Shown here one piece after another: positions 35,066 to 50,000 of a DNA stretch of 64,000 nucleotides (the stretch's first letter is position 1; each line of letters starts with the position of its first letter). A model generated the notes under the pieces. That model saw nothing but the letters and a program-made list of their open reading frames with translations. It had not been told where the DNA came from and did not search any database. The position numbers were made by a program, and so were the translations under genes. The stretch is from Siphonodentalium dalli (lineage: Eukaryota; Mollusca; Scaphopoda; Gadilida; Siphonodentaliidae), in contig CP136066.1 of the NCBI GenBank assembly GCA_032622095.1, forward strand, positions 231,016,961 to 231,080,960. The letters run 5' to 3'.

Positions 35066-38000
35066 GAATGTTCATACTACATGTACCCCGGATACATCGT
35101 CATTATCAAAGAATGTTCATACTGCATGAACCCCGGATACATAGTCATTATCAAAGAATGTTCATACTACATGTACCCCGGATACATCGTCATTATCAAA
35201 GAATGTTCATACTACATGTACCCCGGCTACATCGTCATTATCATAGAATGTTCATACTACATGTACCCCGGATACATCGTCATTATCAAAGAATGTTCAT
35301 ACTACATGTACCCCGGCTACATCGTCATTATCATAGAATGTTCATACTACATGTATCCCGGCTACATAGTCATTATCAAAGAATGTTCATACTACATGTA
35401 CCCCGGCTACATCGCCATTATCAAAGAATGTTCATACTACATGTACCCCGACTACATAGTCATTATCAAAGAATGTTCATACTACATGTACCCCGGCTAC
35501 ATCGTCATTATCAAAGAATGTTCATACTGCATGTACCCCGGCTACATCGTCATTATCAAAGAATGTTCATACTACATGTACCCCGGCTACATCGTCATTA
35601 TCAAAGAATGTTCATACTACATGTATCCCGGCTACATAGTCATTATCAAAGAATGTTCATACTGCATGTACCCCGGCTACATCGCCATTATCAAAGAATG
35701 TTCATACCACATGTACCCCGACTACATCGTCATTATCAAAGAATGTGCATACTACATGTACCCCGGCTACATCGTCATTATCAAAGAATGTTCATACTAC
35801 ATGTACCCCGGCTACATCGTCATTATCAAAGAATGTTCATACTACATGTACCCCGGCTACATCGTCATTATCAAAGAATGTTCATACTACATGTACCCCG
35901 ACTACATAGTCATTATCAAAGAATGTTCATACTACATGTACCCCGACTACATCGTCATTATCAAAGAATGTTCATACTACATGTACCCCGGCTACATCGT
36001 CATTATCAAAGAATGTTCATACTGCATGTACCCCGGCTACATCGTCGTTGTCAAAGAATGTTCATACCACATGTACCCCGGCTACATCGTCGTTGTCAAA
36101 GAATGTTCATACTGCATGTACCCCGGCTACATCGTCATTATCAAAGAATGTTCATACTGCATGTACCCCGGCTACATCGTCGTTGTCAAAGAATGTTCAT
36201 ACCACATGTACCCCGGCTACATCGTCGTTGTCAAAGAATGTTCAAACTGCATGTACCCCGGCTACATCGTCGTTGTCAAAGAATGTTCATACCACATGTA
36301 CCCCGGCTACATCGTCGTTGTCAAAGAATGTTCATACTGCATGTACCCCGGCTACATCGTCGTTGTCAAAGAATGTTCATACTACATGTACCCCGACTAC
36401 ATAGTCATTATCAAAGAATGTTCATACTACATGTACCCCGACTACATCGCCATTATCAAAGAATGTTCATACTACATGTACCCCGGATACATCGCCATTA
36501 TCAAAGAATGTTCATACTACATGTACCCCGACTACATCGTCATTATCAAAGAATGTTCATACTACATGTACCCCGGATACATCGCCATTATCAAAGAATG
36601 TTCATACTACATGTACCCCGGATACATCGCCATTATCAAAGAATGTTCATAATACATGTACCCCGACTACATCGTCATTATCAAAGAATGTTCATACTAC
36701 ATGTACCCCGACTACATCGTCATTATCAAAGAATGTTCATACTACATGTACCCGGCTACATCGTCATTATCAAAGAATGTTCATACTACATGTACCCGGC
36801 TACATAGTCATTATCAAAGAATGTTCATACTACATGTACCCCGACTACATCGTCATTATCAAAGAATGTTCATACTACATGTACCCGGCTACATCGTCAT
36901 TATCAAAGAATGTTCATACTACATGTACCCCGGATACATCGCCATTATCAAAGAATGTTCATACTACATGTACCCCGACTACATCGTCATTATCAAAGAA
37001 TGTTCATACTACATGTACCCCGACTACATCGTCATTATCAAAGAATGTTCATACTACATGTACCCGGCTACATAGTCATTATCAAAGAATGTTCATACTA
37101 CATGTACCCCGGCTACATCGTCATTATCAAAGAATGTTCATACTACATGTACCCCGGCTACATCGTCATTATCAAAGAATGTTCATACTACATGTACCCC
37201 GACTACATCGTCATTATCAAAGAATGTTCATACTACATGTACCCCGACTACATCGCCATTATCAAAGAATGTTCATACTACATGTATCCCGGCTACATCG
37301 TCATTATCAAAGAATGTTCATACTACATGTACCCGGCTACATCGTCATTATCAAAGAATGTTCATACTACATGTACCCGGCTACATAGTCATTATCAAAG
37401 AATGTTCATACTACATGTACCCCGACTACATCGTCATTATCAAAGAATGTTCATACTGCATGTACCCCGGCTACATCGTCATTATCAAAGAATGTTCATA
37501 CTACATGTACCCCGGCTACATAGTCATTATCAAAGAATGTTCATACTATACGTACCCCGGATACATCGCCATTATCGAAGAATGTTCATACTATACGTAC
37601 CCCGGATACATCGCCATTATCAAAGAATGTTCATACTACATGTACCCCGGATACATCGCCATTATCAAAGAATGTTCATACTGCATGTACCCCGGCTACA
37701 TCGTCATTATCAAAGAATGTTCATACTACATGTACCCCGGCTACATCGTCATTATCGAAGAATGTTCATACTACATGTATCCCGGATACATCGTCATTAT
37801 CAAAGAATGTTCATACTACATGTATCCCGGATACATAGTCATTATCAAAGAATGTTCATACTACATGTACCCCGGCTACATCGTCATTATCATAGAATGT
37901 TCATACTACATGTACCCCGGCTACATCGTCATTATCATAGAATGTTCATACTACATGTATCCCGGATACATCGTCATTATCAAAGAATGTTCATACTACA

Positions 38001-41000
38001 TGTATCCCGGATACATAGTCATTATCAAAGAATGTTCATACTACATGTACCCCGGCTACATCGTCATTATCATAGAATGTTCATACTGCATGTACCCCGG
38101 CTACATCGTCATTATCGAAGAATGTTCATACTATACGTACCCCGGCTACATCGTCATTATCAAAGAATGTTCATACTGCATGTACCCCGGCTACATCGTC
38201 ATTATCGAAGAATGTTCATACTATACGTACCCCGGCTACATCGTCATTATCAAAGAATGTTCATACTGCATGTACCCCGGCTACATCGTCATTATCAAAG
38301 AATGTTCATACTACATGTATCCCGGCTACATCGTCATTATCAAAGAATGTTCATACTGCATCTACCCCGACTACATCGTCATTATCAAAGAATGTTCATA
38401 CTACATGTACCCCGGCTACATCGTCATTATCAAAGAATGTTCATTCTACATGTACCCCGACTACATCGTCATTATCAAAGAATGTTCATACTACATGTAC
38501 CCCGGCTACATCGTCATTATCATAGAATGTTCATACTACATGTACCCCGACTACATCGTCATTATCAAAGAATGTTCATACTACATGTACCCCGGCTACA
38601 TCGTCATTATCGAAGAATGTTCATACTACATGTACCCCGGCTACATCGTCATTATCAAAGAATGTTCATACTACATGTATCCCGGATACATCGTCATTAT
38701 CAAAGAATGTTCATACCACATGTACCCCGACTACATCGTCATTATCAAAGAATGTTCATACTACATGTATCCCGGCTACATCGTCATTATCAAAGAATGT
38801 TCATACTACATGTACCCCGGCTACATCGTCATTATCAAAGAATGTTCATACTGCATGTACCCCGGCTACATCGTCATTATCAAAGAATGTTCATACTACA
38901 TGTACCCCGGCTACATCGTCATTATCAAAGAATGTTCATACTACATGTACCCCGACTACATCGTCGTTGTCAAAGAATGTTCATACTACATGTACCCCGG
39001 CTACATCGTCATTATCAAAGAATGTTCATACTACATGTACCCCGGATACATCGTCATTATCAAAGAATGTTCATACTACATGTACCCCGGCTACATCGTC
39101 ATTATCAAAGAATGTTCATACTACATGTACCCCGACTACATCGTCATTATCAAAGAATGTTCATACTACATGTACCCCGGCTACATCGTCATTATCAAAG
39201 AATGTTCATACTACATGTACCCCGGCTACATCGTCATTATCAAAGAATGTTCATACTACATGTACCCCGGCTACATCGTCATTATCAAAGAATGTTCATA
39301 CTACATGTACCCCGGCTACATCGTCATTATCAAAGAATGTTCATACTACATGTACCCCGACTACATCGTCATTATCAAAGAATGTTCATACTACATGTAC
39401 CCCGGCTACATCGTCATTATCAAAGAATGTTCATACTACATGTACCCCGGCTACATCGTCATTATCAAAGAATGTTCATACTACATGTATCCCGACTACA
39501 TAGTCATTATCAAAGAATGTTCATACTGCATGTACCCCGGCTACATCGTCATTATCAAAGAATGTTCATACTACATGTACCCCGACTACATCGTCATTAT
39601 CAAAGAATGTTCATACTACATGTACCCCGGCTACATCGTCATTATCAAAGAATGTTCATACTACATGTACCCCGACTACATCGTCATTATCAAAGAATGT
39701 TCATACTGCATGTACCCCAGCTACATCGTCATTATCAAAGAATGTTCATACTACATGTACCCCGACTACATCGTCATTATCAAAGAATGTTCATACTACA
39801 TGTACCCCGGATACATCGTCATTATCAAAGAATGTTCATACTACATGTACCCCGGATACATCGTCATTATCAAAGAATGTTCATACTACATGTACCCCGA
39901 CTACATCGTCGTTGTCAAAGAATGTTCATACTACATGTACCCCGGCTACATCGTCATTATCAAAGAATGTTCATACTACATGTACCCCGGATACATCGTC
40001 ATTATCAAAGAATGTTCATACTACATGTACCCCGACTACATCGTCATTATCAAAGAATGTTCATACTACATGTACCCCGGCTACATCGTCATTATCAAAG
40101 AATGTTCATACTACATGTACCCCGGCTACATCGTCATTATCAAAGAATGTTCATACTACATGTACCCCGACTACATCGTCGTTGTCAAAGAATGTTCATA
40201 CTACATGTACCCCGGCTACATCGTCATTATCAAAGAATGTTCATACTACATGTACCCCGGATACATCGTCATTATCAAAGAATGTTCATACTACATGTAC
40301 CCCGACTACATCGTCATTATCAAAGAATGTTCATACTGCATGTACCCCGGATACATCGTCATTATCAAAGAATGTTCATACTACATGTACCCCGGATACA
40401 TCGTCATTATCAAAGAATGTTCATACTACATGTACCCCGGATACATCGTCATTATCAAAGAATGTTCATACTACATGTACCCCGGATACATCGTCATTAT
40501 CAAAGAATGTTCATACTACATGTACCCCGGCTACATCGCCATTATCATAGAATGTTCATACTACATGTACCCCGGATACATCGTCATTATCAAAGAATGT
40601 TCATACTACATGTACCCCGGATACATCGTCATTATCAAAGAATGTTCATACTACATGTACCCCGGATACATCGTCATTATCAAAGAATGTTCATACTACA
40701 TGTACCCCGGATACATCGTCATTATCAAAGAATGTTCATACTACATGTACCCCGGATACATCGTCATTATCAAAGAATGTTCATACTACATGTACCCCGG
40801 ATACATCGTCATTATCAAAGAATGTTCATACTACATGTACCCCGGATACATCGTCATTATCAAAGTATGTTCATACTACATGTACCCCGGATACATCGTC
40901 ATTATCAAAGAATGTTCATACTACATGTACCCCGACTACATCGTCGTTGTCAAAGAATGTTCATACTACATGTACCCCGGCTACATCGTCATTATCAAAG

Positions 41001-44000
41001 AATGTTCATACTACATGTACCCCGGATACATCGTCATTATCAAAGAATGTTCATACTACATGTACCCCGACTACATCGTCATTATCAAAGAATGTTCATA
41101 CTACATGTACCCCGGATACATCGTCATTATCAAAGAATGTTCATACTACATGTACCCCGGATACATCGTCATTATCAAAGAATGTTCATACTACATGTAC
41201 CCCGGATACATCGTCATTATCAAAGAATGTTCATACTACATGTACCCCGGATACATCGTCATTATCAAAGAATGTTCATACTACATGTACCCCGGATACA
41301 TCGTCATTATCAAAGAATGTTCATACTACATGTACCCCGGCTACATCGTCATTATCAAAGAATGTTCATACTACATGTACCCCGGATAGATCGTCATTAT
41401 CAAAGAATGTTCATACTACATGTACCCCGGATACATCGTCATTATCAAAGAATGTTCATACTACATGTACCCCGGATACATCGTCATTATCAAAGAATGT
41501 TCATACTACATGTACCCCGACTACATCGTCGTTGTCAAAGAATGTTCATACTACATGTACCCCGGCTACATCGTCATTATCAAAGAATGTTCATACTACA
41601 TGTACCCCGGATACATCGTCATTATCAAAGAATGTTCATACTACATGTACCCCGACTACATCGTCATTATCAAAGAATGTTCATACTACATGTACCCCGG
41701 CTACATCGTCATTATCAAAGAATGTTCATACTACATGTACCCCGGCTACATCGTCATTATCAAAGAATGTTCATACTACATGTACCCCGACTACATCGTC
41801 GTTGTCAAAGAATGTTCATACTACATGTACCCCGGCTACATCGTCATTATCAAAGAATGTTCATACTACATGTACCCCGGATACATCGTCATTATCAAAG
41901 AATGTTCATACTACATGTACCCCGACTACATCGTCATTATCAAAGAATGTTCATACTACATGTACCCCGGATACATCGTCATTATCAAAGAATGTTCATA
42001 CCACATGTACCCCGGCTACATCGTCATTATCAAAGAATGTTCATACTACATGTACCCCGACTACATCGTCGTTGTCAAAGAATGTTCATACTACATGTAC
42101 CCCGGCTACATCGTCATTATCAAAGAATGTTCATACTACATGTATCCCGGCTACATCGTCATTATCAAAGAATGTTCATACTACATGTATCCCGGCTACA
42201 TCGTCATTATCAAAGAATGTTCATACTACATGTACCCCGACTACATCGTCGTTGTCAAAGAATGTTCATACTACATGTACCCCGGATACATCGTCATTAT
42301 CAAAGAATGTTCATACTACATGTACCCCGACTACATAGTCATTATCAAAGAATGTTCATACTGCATGTACCCCGGATACATCGTCATTATCAAAGAATGT
42401 TCATACTACATGTACCCCGACTACATCGTCGTTGTCAAAGAATGTTCATACTACATGTACCCCGACTACATAGTCATTATCAAAGAATGTTCATACTGCA
42501 TGTACCCCGGATACATCGTCATTATCAAAGAATGTTCATACTACATGTACCCCGACTACATCGTCATTATCAAAGAATGTTCATACTACATGTACCCCGA
42601 CTACATCGTCGTTGTCAAAGAATGTTCATACTACATGTACCCCGGCTACATCGCCATTATCAAAGAATGTTCATACTACATGTACCCCGACTACATCGTC
42701 GTTGTCAAAGAATGTTCATACTACATGTACCCCGACTACATCGTCGTTGTCAAAGAATGTTCATACTACATGTACCCCGGCTACATAGTCATTATCAAAG
42801 AATGTTCATACTGCATGTACCCCGACTACATCGTCGTTGTCAAAGAATGTTCATACTACATGTACCCCGACTACATCGTCGTTGTCAAAGAATGTTCATA
42901 CTACATGTACCCCGGCTACATAGTCATTATCAAAGAATGTTCATACTACATGTACCCCGACTACATCGTCGTTGTCAAAGAATGTTCATACTACATGTAT
43001 CCCGACTACATCGTCATTATCAAAGAATGTTCATACTACATGTACCCCGACTACATCGTCATTATCAAAGAATGTTCATACTACATGTACCCCGGATACA
43101 TCGTCATTATCAAAGAATGTTCATACTACATGTACCCCGACTACATCGTCATTATCAAAGAATGTTCATACTACATGTACCCCGGCTACATCGCCATTAT
43201 CAAAGAATGTTCATACTACATGTACCCCGGATACATCGTCGTTGTCAAAGAATGTTCATACTACATGTACCCCGGATACATCGTCATTATCAAAGAATGT
43301 TCATACTACATGTACCCCGGCTACATCGTCATTATCAAAGAATGTTCATACTACATGTACCCCGGCTACATCGTCATTATCAAAGAATGTTCATACTACA
43401 TGTACCCCGGCTACATCGTCATTATCAAAGAATGTTCATACTACATGTACCCCGGCTACATCGTCATTATCAAAGAATGTTCATACTACATGTACCCCGG
43501 CTACATCGTCATTATCAAAGAATGTTCATACTACATGTACCCCGACTACATCGTCATTATCAAAGAATGTTCATACTACATGTACCCCGGCTACATCGTC
43601 ATTATCAAAGAATGTTCATACTACATGTACCCCGACTACATCGTCATTATCAAAGAATGTTCATACTACATGTACCCCGGATACATCGTCGTTGTCAAAG
43701 AATGTTCATACTACATGTACCCCGGCTACATAGTCATTATCAAAGAATGTTCATACTGCATGTACCCCGACTACATCGTCGTTGTCAAAGAATGTTCATA
43801 CTACATGTACCCCGACTACATCGTCGTTGTCAAAGAATGTTCATACTACATGTACCCCGACTACATCGTCATTATCAAAGAATGTTCATACTACATGTAC
43901 CCCGGCTACATCGTCATTATCAAAGAATGTTCATACTACATGTACCCCGGCTACATCGTCATTATCAAAGAATGTTCATACTACATGTACCCCGACTACA

Positions 44001-47000
44001 TCGTCATTATCAAAGAATGTTCATACTACATGTACCCCGGCTACATCGTCATTATCAAAGAATGTTCATACTACATGTACCCCGACTACATCGTCATTAT
44101 CAAAGAATGTTCATACTACATGTACCCCGGCTACATCGTCATTATCAAAGAATGTTCATACTACATGTACCCCGGCTACATCGTCATTATCAAAGAATGT
44201 TCATACTACATGTACCCCGACTACATCGTCATTATCAAAGAATGTTCATACTACATGTACCCCGGATACATCGTCGTTGTCAAAGAATGTTCATACTACA
44301 TGTACCCCGGCTACATAGTCATTATCAAAGAATGTTCATACTGCATGTACCCCGACTACATCGTCGTTGTCAAAGAATGTTCATACTACATGTACCCCGA
44401 CTACATCGTCGTTGTCAAAGAATGTTCATACTACATGTACCCCGGCTACATAGTCATTATCAAAGAATGTTCATACTACATGTACCCCGACTACATCGTC
44501 GTTGTCAAAGAATGTTCATACTACATGTATCCCGACTACATCGTCATTATCAAAGAATGTTCATACTACATGTACCCCGGCTACATCGTCATTATCAAAG
44601 AATGTTCATACTACATGTACCCCGGCTACATCGTCATTATCAAAGAATGTTCATACTACATGTACCCCGGCTACATCGTCATTATCAAAGAATGTTCATA
44701 CTACATGTACCCCGGCTACATCGTCATTATCAAAGAATGTTCATACTACATGTACCCCGGCTACATCGTCATTATCAAAGAATGTTCATACTACATGTAC
44801 CCCGACTACATCGTCATTATCAAAGAATGTTCATACTACATGTACCCCGGCTACATCGTCATTATCAAAGAATGTTCATACTACATGTACCCCGACTACA
44901 TCGTCATTATCAAAGAATGTTCATACTACATGTACCCCGGATACATCGTCGTTGTCAAAGAATGTTCATACTACATGTACCCCGGCTACATAGTCATTAT
45001 CAAAGAATGTTCATACTGCATGTACCCCGACTACATCGTCGTTGTCAAAGAATGTTCATACTACATGTACCCCGACTACATCGTCGTTGTCAAAGAATGT
45101 TCATACTACATGTACCCCGGCTACATAGTCATTATCAAAGAATGTTCATACTACATGTACCCCGACTACATCGTCGTTGTCAAAGAATGTTCATACTACA
45201 TGTATCCCGACTACATCGTCATTATCAAAGAATGTTCATACTACATGTACCCCGACTACATCGTCATTATCAAAGAATGTTCATACTACATGTACCCCGG
45301 ATACATCGTCATTATCAAAGAATGTTCATACTACATGTACCCCGACTACATCGTCATTATCAAAGAATGTTCATACTACATGTACCCCGGCTACATCGCC
45401 ATTATCAAAGAATGTTCATACTACATGTACCCCGGCTACATCGCCATTATCAAAGAATGTTCATACTACATGTACCCCGACTACATCGTCGTTGTCAAAG
45501 AATGTTCATACTACATGTACCCCGACTACATCGTCATTATCAAAGAATGTTCATACTACATGTATCCCGGCTACATCGTCATTATCAAAGAATGTTCATA
45601 CTACATGTACCCCGACTACATCGTCGTTGTCAAAGAATGTTCATACTACATGTACCCCGGATACATCGTCATTATCAAAGAATGTTCATACTACATGTAC
45701 CCCGACTACATCGTCATTATCAAAGAATGTTCATACTACATGTACCCCGGCTACATCGCCATTATCAAAGAATGTTCATACTACATGTACCCCGACTACA
45801 TCGTCGTTGTCAAAGAATGTTCATACTGCATGTACCCCGGATACATCGTCATTTTCAAAGAATGTTCATACTACATGTACCCCGACTACATAGTCATTAT
45901 CAAAGAATGTTCATACTACATGTACCCCGACTACATCGTCGTTGTCAAAGAATGTTCATACTGCATGTACCCCGACTACATCGTCATTATCAAAGAATGT
46001 TCATACTGCATGTACCCCGGCTACATCGTCGTTATCAAAGAATGTTCATACTGCATCTACCCCGACTACATCGTCATTATCAAAGAATGTTCATACTACA
46101 TGTACCCCGGCTACATCGCCATTATCAAAGAATGTTCATACTACATGTACCCCGACTACATCGTCATTATCAAAGAATGTTCATACTACATGTACCCCGG
46201 CTACATCGTCATTATCAAAGAATGTTCATACTACATGTACCCCGACTACATCGTCATTATCAAAGAATGTTCATACTACATGTACCCCGGCTACATCGTC
46301 ATTATCAAAGAATGTTCATACTACATGTACCCCGGATACATCGCCATTATCAAAGAATGTTCATACTACATGTACCCCGGATACATCGCCATTATCAAAG
46401 AATGTTCATACTACATGTACCCCGGCTACATCGTCATTATCAAAGAATGTTCATACTGCATGTACCCCGACTACATCGTCGTTGTCAAAGAATGTTCATA
46501 CTACATGTATCCCGGCTACATCGTCATTATCAAAGAATGTTCATACTACATGTATCCCGGATACATCGTCATTATCAAAGAATGTTCATACTGCATGTAC
46601 CCCGACTACATCGTCATTATCAAAGAATGTTCATACTACATGTACCCCGGCTACATAGTCATTATCAAAGAATGTTCATACTGCATCTACCCCGACTACA
46701 TCGTCATTATCAAAGAATGTTCATACTGCATGTACCCCGGCTACATCGTCATTATCAAAGAATGTTCATACTGCATGTACCCCGACTACATCGTCATTAT
46801 CAAAGAATGTTCATACTACATGTACCCCGGCTACTTCGTCGTTGTCAAAGAATGTTCATACTACATGTACCCCGACTACATCGTCGTTGTCAAAGAATGT
46901 TCATACTGCATGTACCCCAGCTACATCGTCATTATCAAAGAATGTTCATACTACATGTACCCCGACTACATCGTCGTTGTCAAAGAATGTTCATACTACA

Positions 47001-50000
47001 TGTACCCCGGCTACATCGTCATTATCAAAGAATGTTCATACTACATGTACCCCGGCTACATCGTCATTATCAAAGAATGTTCATACTGCATGTACCCCGG
47101 CTACATCGTCATTATCAAAGAATGTTCATACTACATGTATCCCGACTACATCGTCATTATCAAAGAATGTTCATACTACATGTACCCCGACTACATCGTC
47201 ATTATCAAAGAATGTTCATACTACATGTACCCCGACTACATAGTCATTATCAAAGAATGTTCATACTACATGTACCCCGGCTACATCGTCGTTGTCAAAG
47301 AATGTTCATACTACATGTACCCCGACTACATCGTCATTATCAAAGAATGTTCATACTACATGTACCCCGACTACATCGTCATTATCAAAGAATGTTCATA
47401 CTACATGTACCCCGACTACATCGTCATTATCAAAGAATGTTCATACTACATGTACCCCGACTACATAGTCATTATCAAAGAATGTTCATACTACATGTAC
47501 CCCGGATACATCGCCATTATCAAAGAATGTTCATACCACATGTATCCCGGATACATCGCCATTATCAAAGAATGTTCATACTACATGTACCCCGGATACA
47601 TCGCCATTATCAAAGAATGTTCATACTACATGTACCCCGGCTACATCGTCATTATCAAAGAATGTTCATACTGCATGTACCCCGACTACATCGTCGTTGT
47701 CAAAGAATGTTCATACTACATGTACCCCGGATACATCGTCGTTATCGAAGAATGTTCATACTACATGTACCCCGGCTACATCGTCATTATCAAAGAATGT
47801 TCATACTATACTTACCCCGACTACATCGTCATTATCAAAGAATGTTCATACTACATGTACCCCGGCTACATCGTCATTATCAAAGAATGAGCATTCTACA
47901 TGTACCCCGGCTACATCGTCATTATCAAAGAATGTTCATACTACATGTACCCCGACTACATCGTCATTATCAAAGAATGTTCATACTACATGTACCCCGA
48001 CTACATCGTCATTATCAAAGAATGTTCATACCACATGTACCCCGACTACATCGTCATTATCAAAGAATGTTCATACTACATGTACCCCGACTACATCGTC
48101 ATTATCAAAGAATGTTCATACTACATGTACCCCGGCTACATCGTCATTATCAAAGAATGTTCATACTACATGTACCCCGGATACATCGCCATTATCAAAG
48201 AATGTTCATACTACATGTACCCCGGATACATCGCCATTATCAAAGAATGTTCATACTACATGTACCCCGACTACATCGTCATTATCAAAGAATGTTCATA
48301 CTACATGTACCCCGGCTACATCGTCATTATCAAAGAATGTTCATACTACATGTACCCCGGCTACATCGTCATTATCAAAGAATGTTCATACTACATGTAC
48401 CCCGGCTACATCGTCGTTATCAAAGAATGTTCATACTACATGTATCCCGACTACATCGTCATTATCAAAGAATGTTCATACTACATGTACCCCGGCTACA
48501 TCGTCGTTATCAAAGAATGTTCATACTACATGTATCCCGGATACATCGTCATTATCAAAGAATGTTCATACTGCATGTACCCCGGATACATCGTCATTAT
48601 CAAAGAATGTTCATACTACATGTATCCCGACTACATCGTCATTATCAAAGAATGTTCATACTACATGTACCCCGGCTACATCGTCATTATCAAAGAATGT
48701 TCATACTGCATGTACCCCGGCTACATCGTCATTATCAAAGAATGTTCATACTACATGTACCCCGGCTACATCGTCATTATCAAAGAATGTTCATACTACA
48801 TGTACCCCGACTACATCGTCGTTGTCAAAGAATGTTCATACTGCATGTACCCCGGATACATCGTCATTATCAAAGAATGTTCATACTGCATGTACCCCGG
48901 ATACATCGTCATTATCAAAGAATGTTCATACTACATGTATCCCGACTACATCGTCATTATCAAAGAATGTTCATACTACATGTACCCCGGCTACATCGTC
49001 ATTATCAAAGAATGTTCATACTGCATGTACCCCGGCTACATCGTCATTATCAAAGAATGTTCATACTACATGTACCCCGACTACATCGTCATTATCAAAG
49101 AATGTTAATACTACATGTACCCCGGCTACATCGCCATTATCAAAGAATGTTCATACTACATGTACCCCGGCTACATCGCCATTATCAAAGAATGTTCATA
49201 CTACATGTACCCCGACTACATCGTCGTTGTCAAAGAATGTTCATACTACATGTATCCCGGCTACATCGTCATTATCAAAGAATGTTCATACTACATGTAC
49301 CCGGCTACATAGTCATTATCAAAGAATGTTCATACTACATGTACCCCGACTACATCGTCATTATCAAAGAATGTTCATACTACATGTACCCCGACTACAT
49401 CGCCATTATCAAAGAATGTTCATACTACATGTACCCGGCTACATAGTCATTATCAAAGAATGTTCATACTACATGTACCCCGACTACATCGTCATTATCA
49501 AAGAATGTTCATACTACATGTACCCCGACTACATCGCCATTATCAAAGAATGTTCATACTACATGTACCCCGACTACATCGTCATTATCAAAGAATGTTC
49601 ATACTACATGTACCCCGACTACATCGTCATTATCAAAGAATGTTCATACTACATGTATCCCGGCTACATCGTCATTATCAAAGAATGTTCATTCTACATG
49701 TACCCGGCTACATAGTCATTATCAAAGAATGTTCATACTACATGTAACCCGGCTACATCGTCATTATCAAAGAATGTTCATACTGCATCTACCCCGGCTA
49801 CATCGTCATTATCAAAGAATGTTCATACTACATGTACCCCGACTACATCGTCATTATCAAAGAATGTTCATACTACATGTACCCCGGCTACATCGTCATT
49901 ATCAAAGAATGTTCATACCACATGTACCCCGACTACATCGTCATTATCAAAGAATGTTCATACTACATGTACCCCGGCTACATCGTCATTATCAAAGAAT

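Noticed and set aside
36910-49446. A giant 4178-codon protein-coding gene in the 45-bp array
   Set aside because: All three plus frames are open, the repeat length is a multiple of three, start codons are inside repeat units, and frame changes only reflect 44-bp and 61-bp units. No signal favours one frame.
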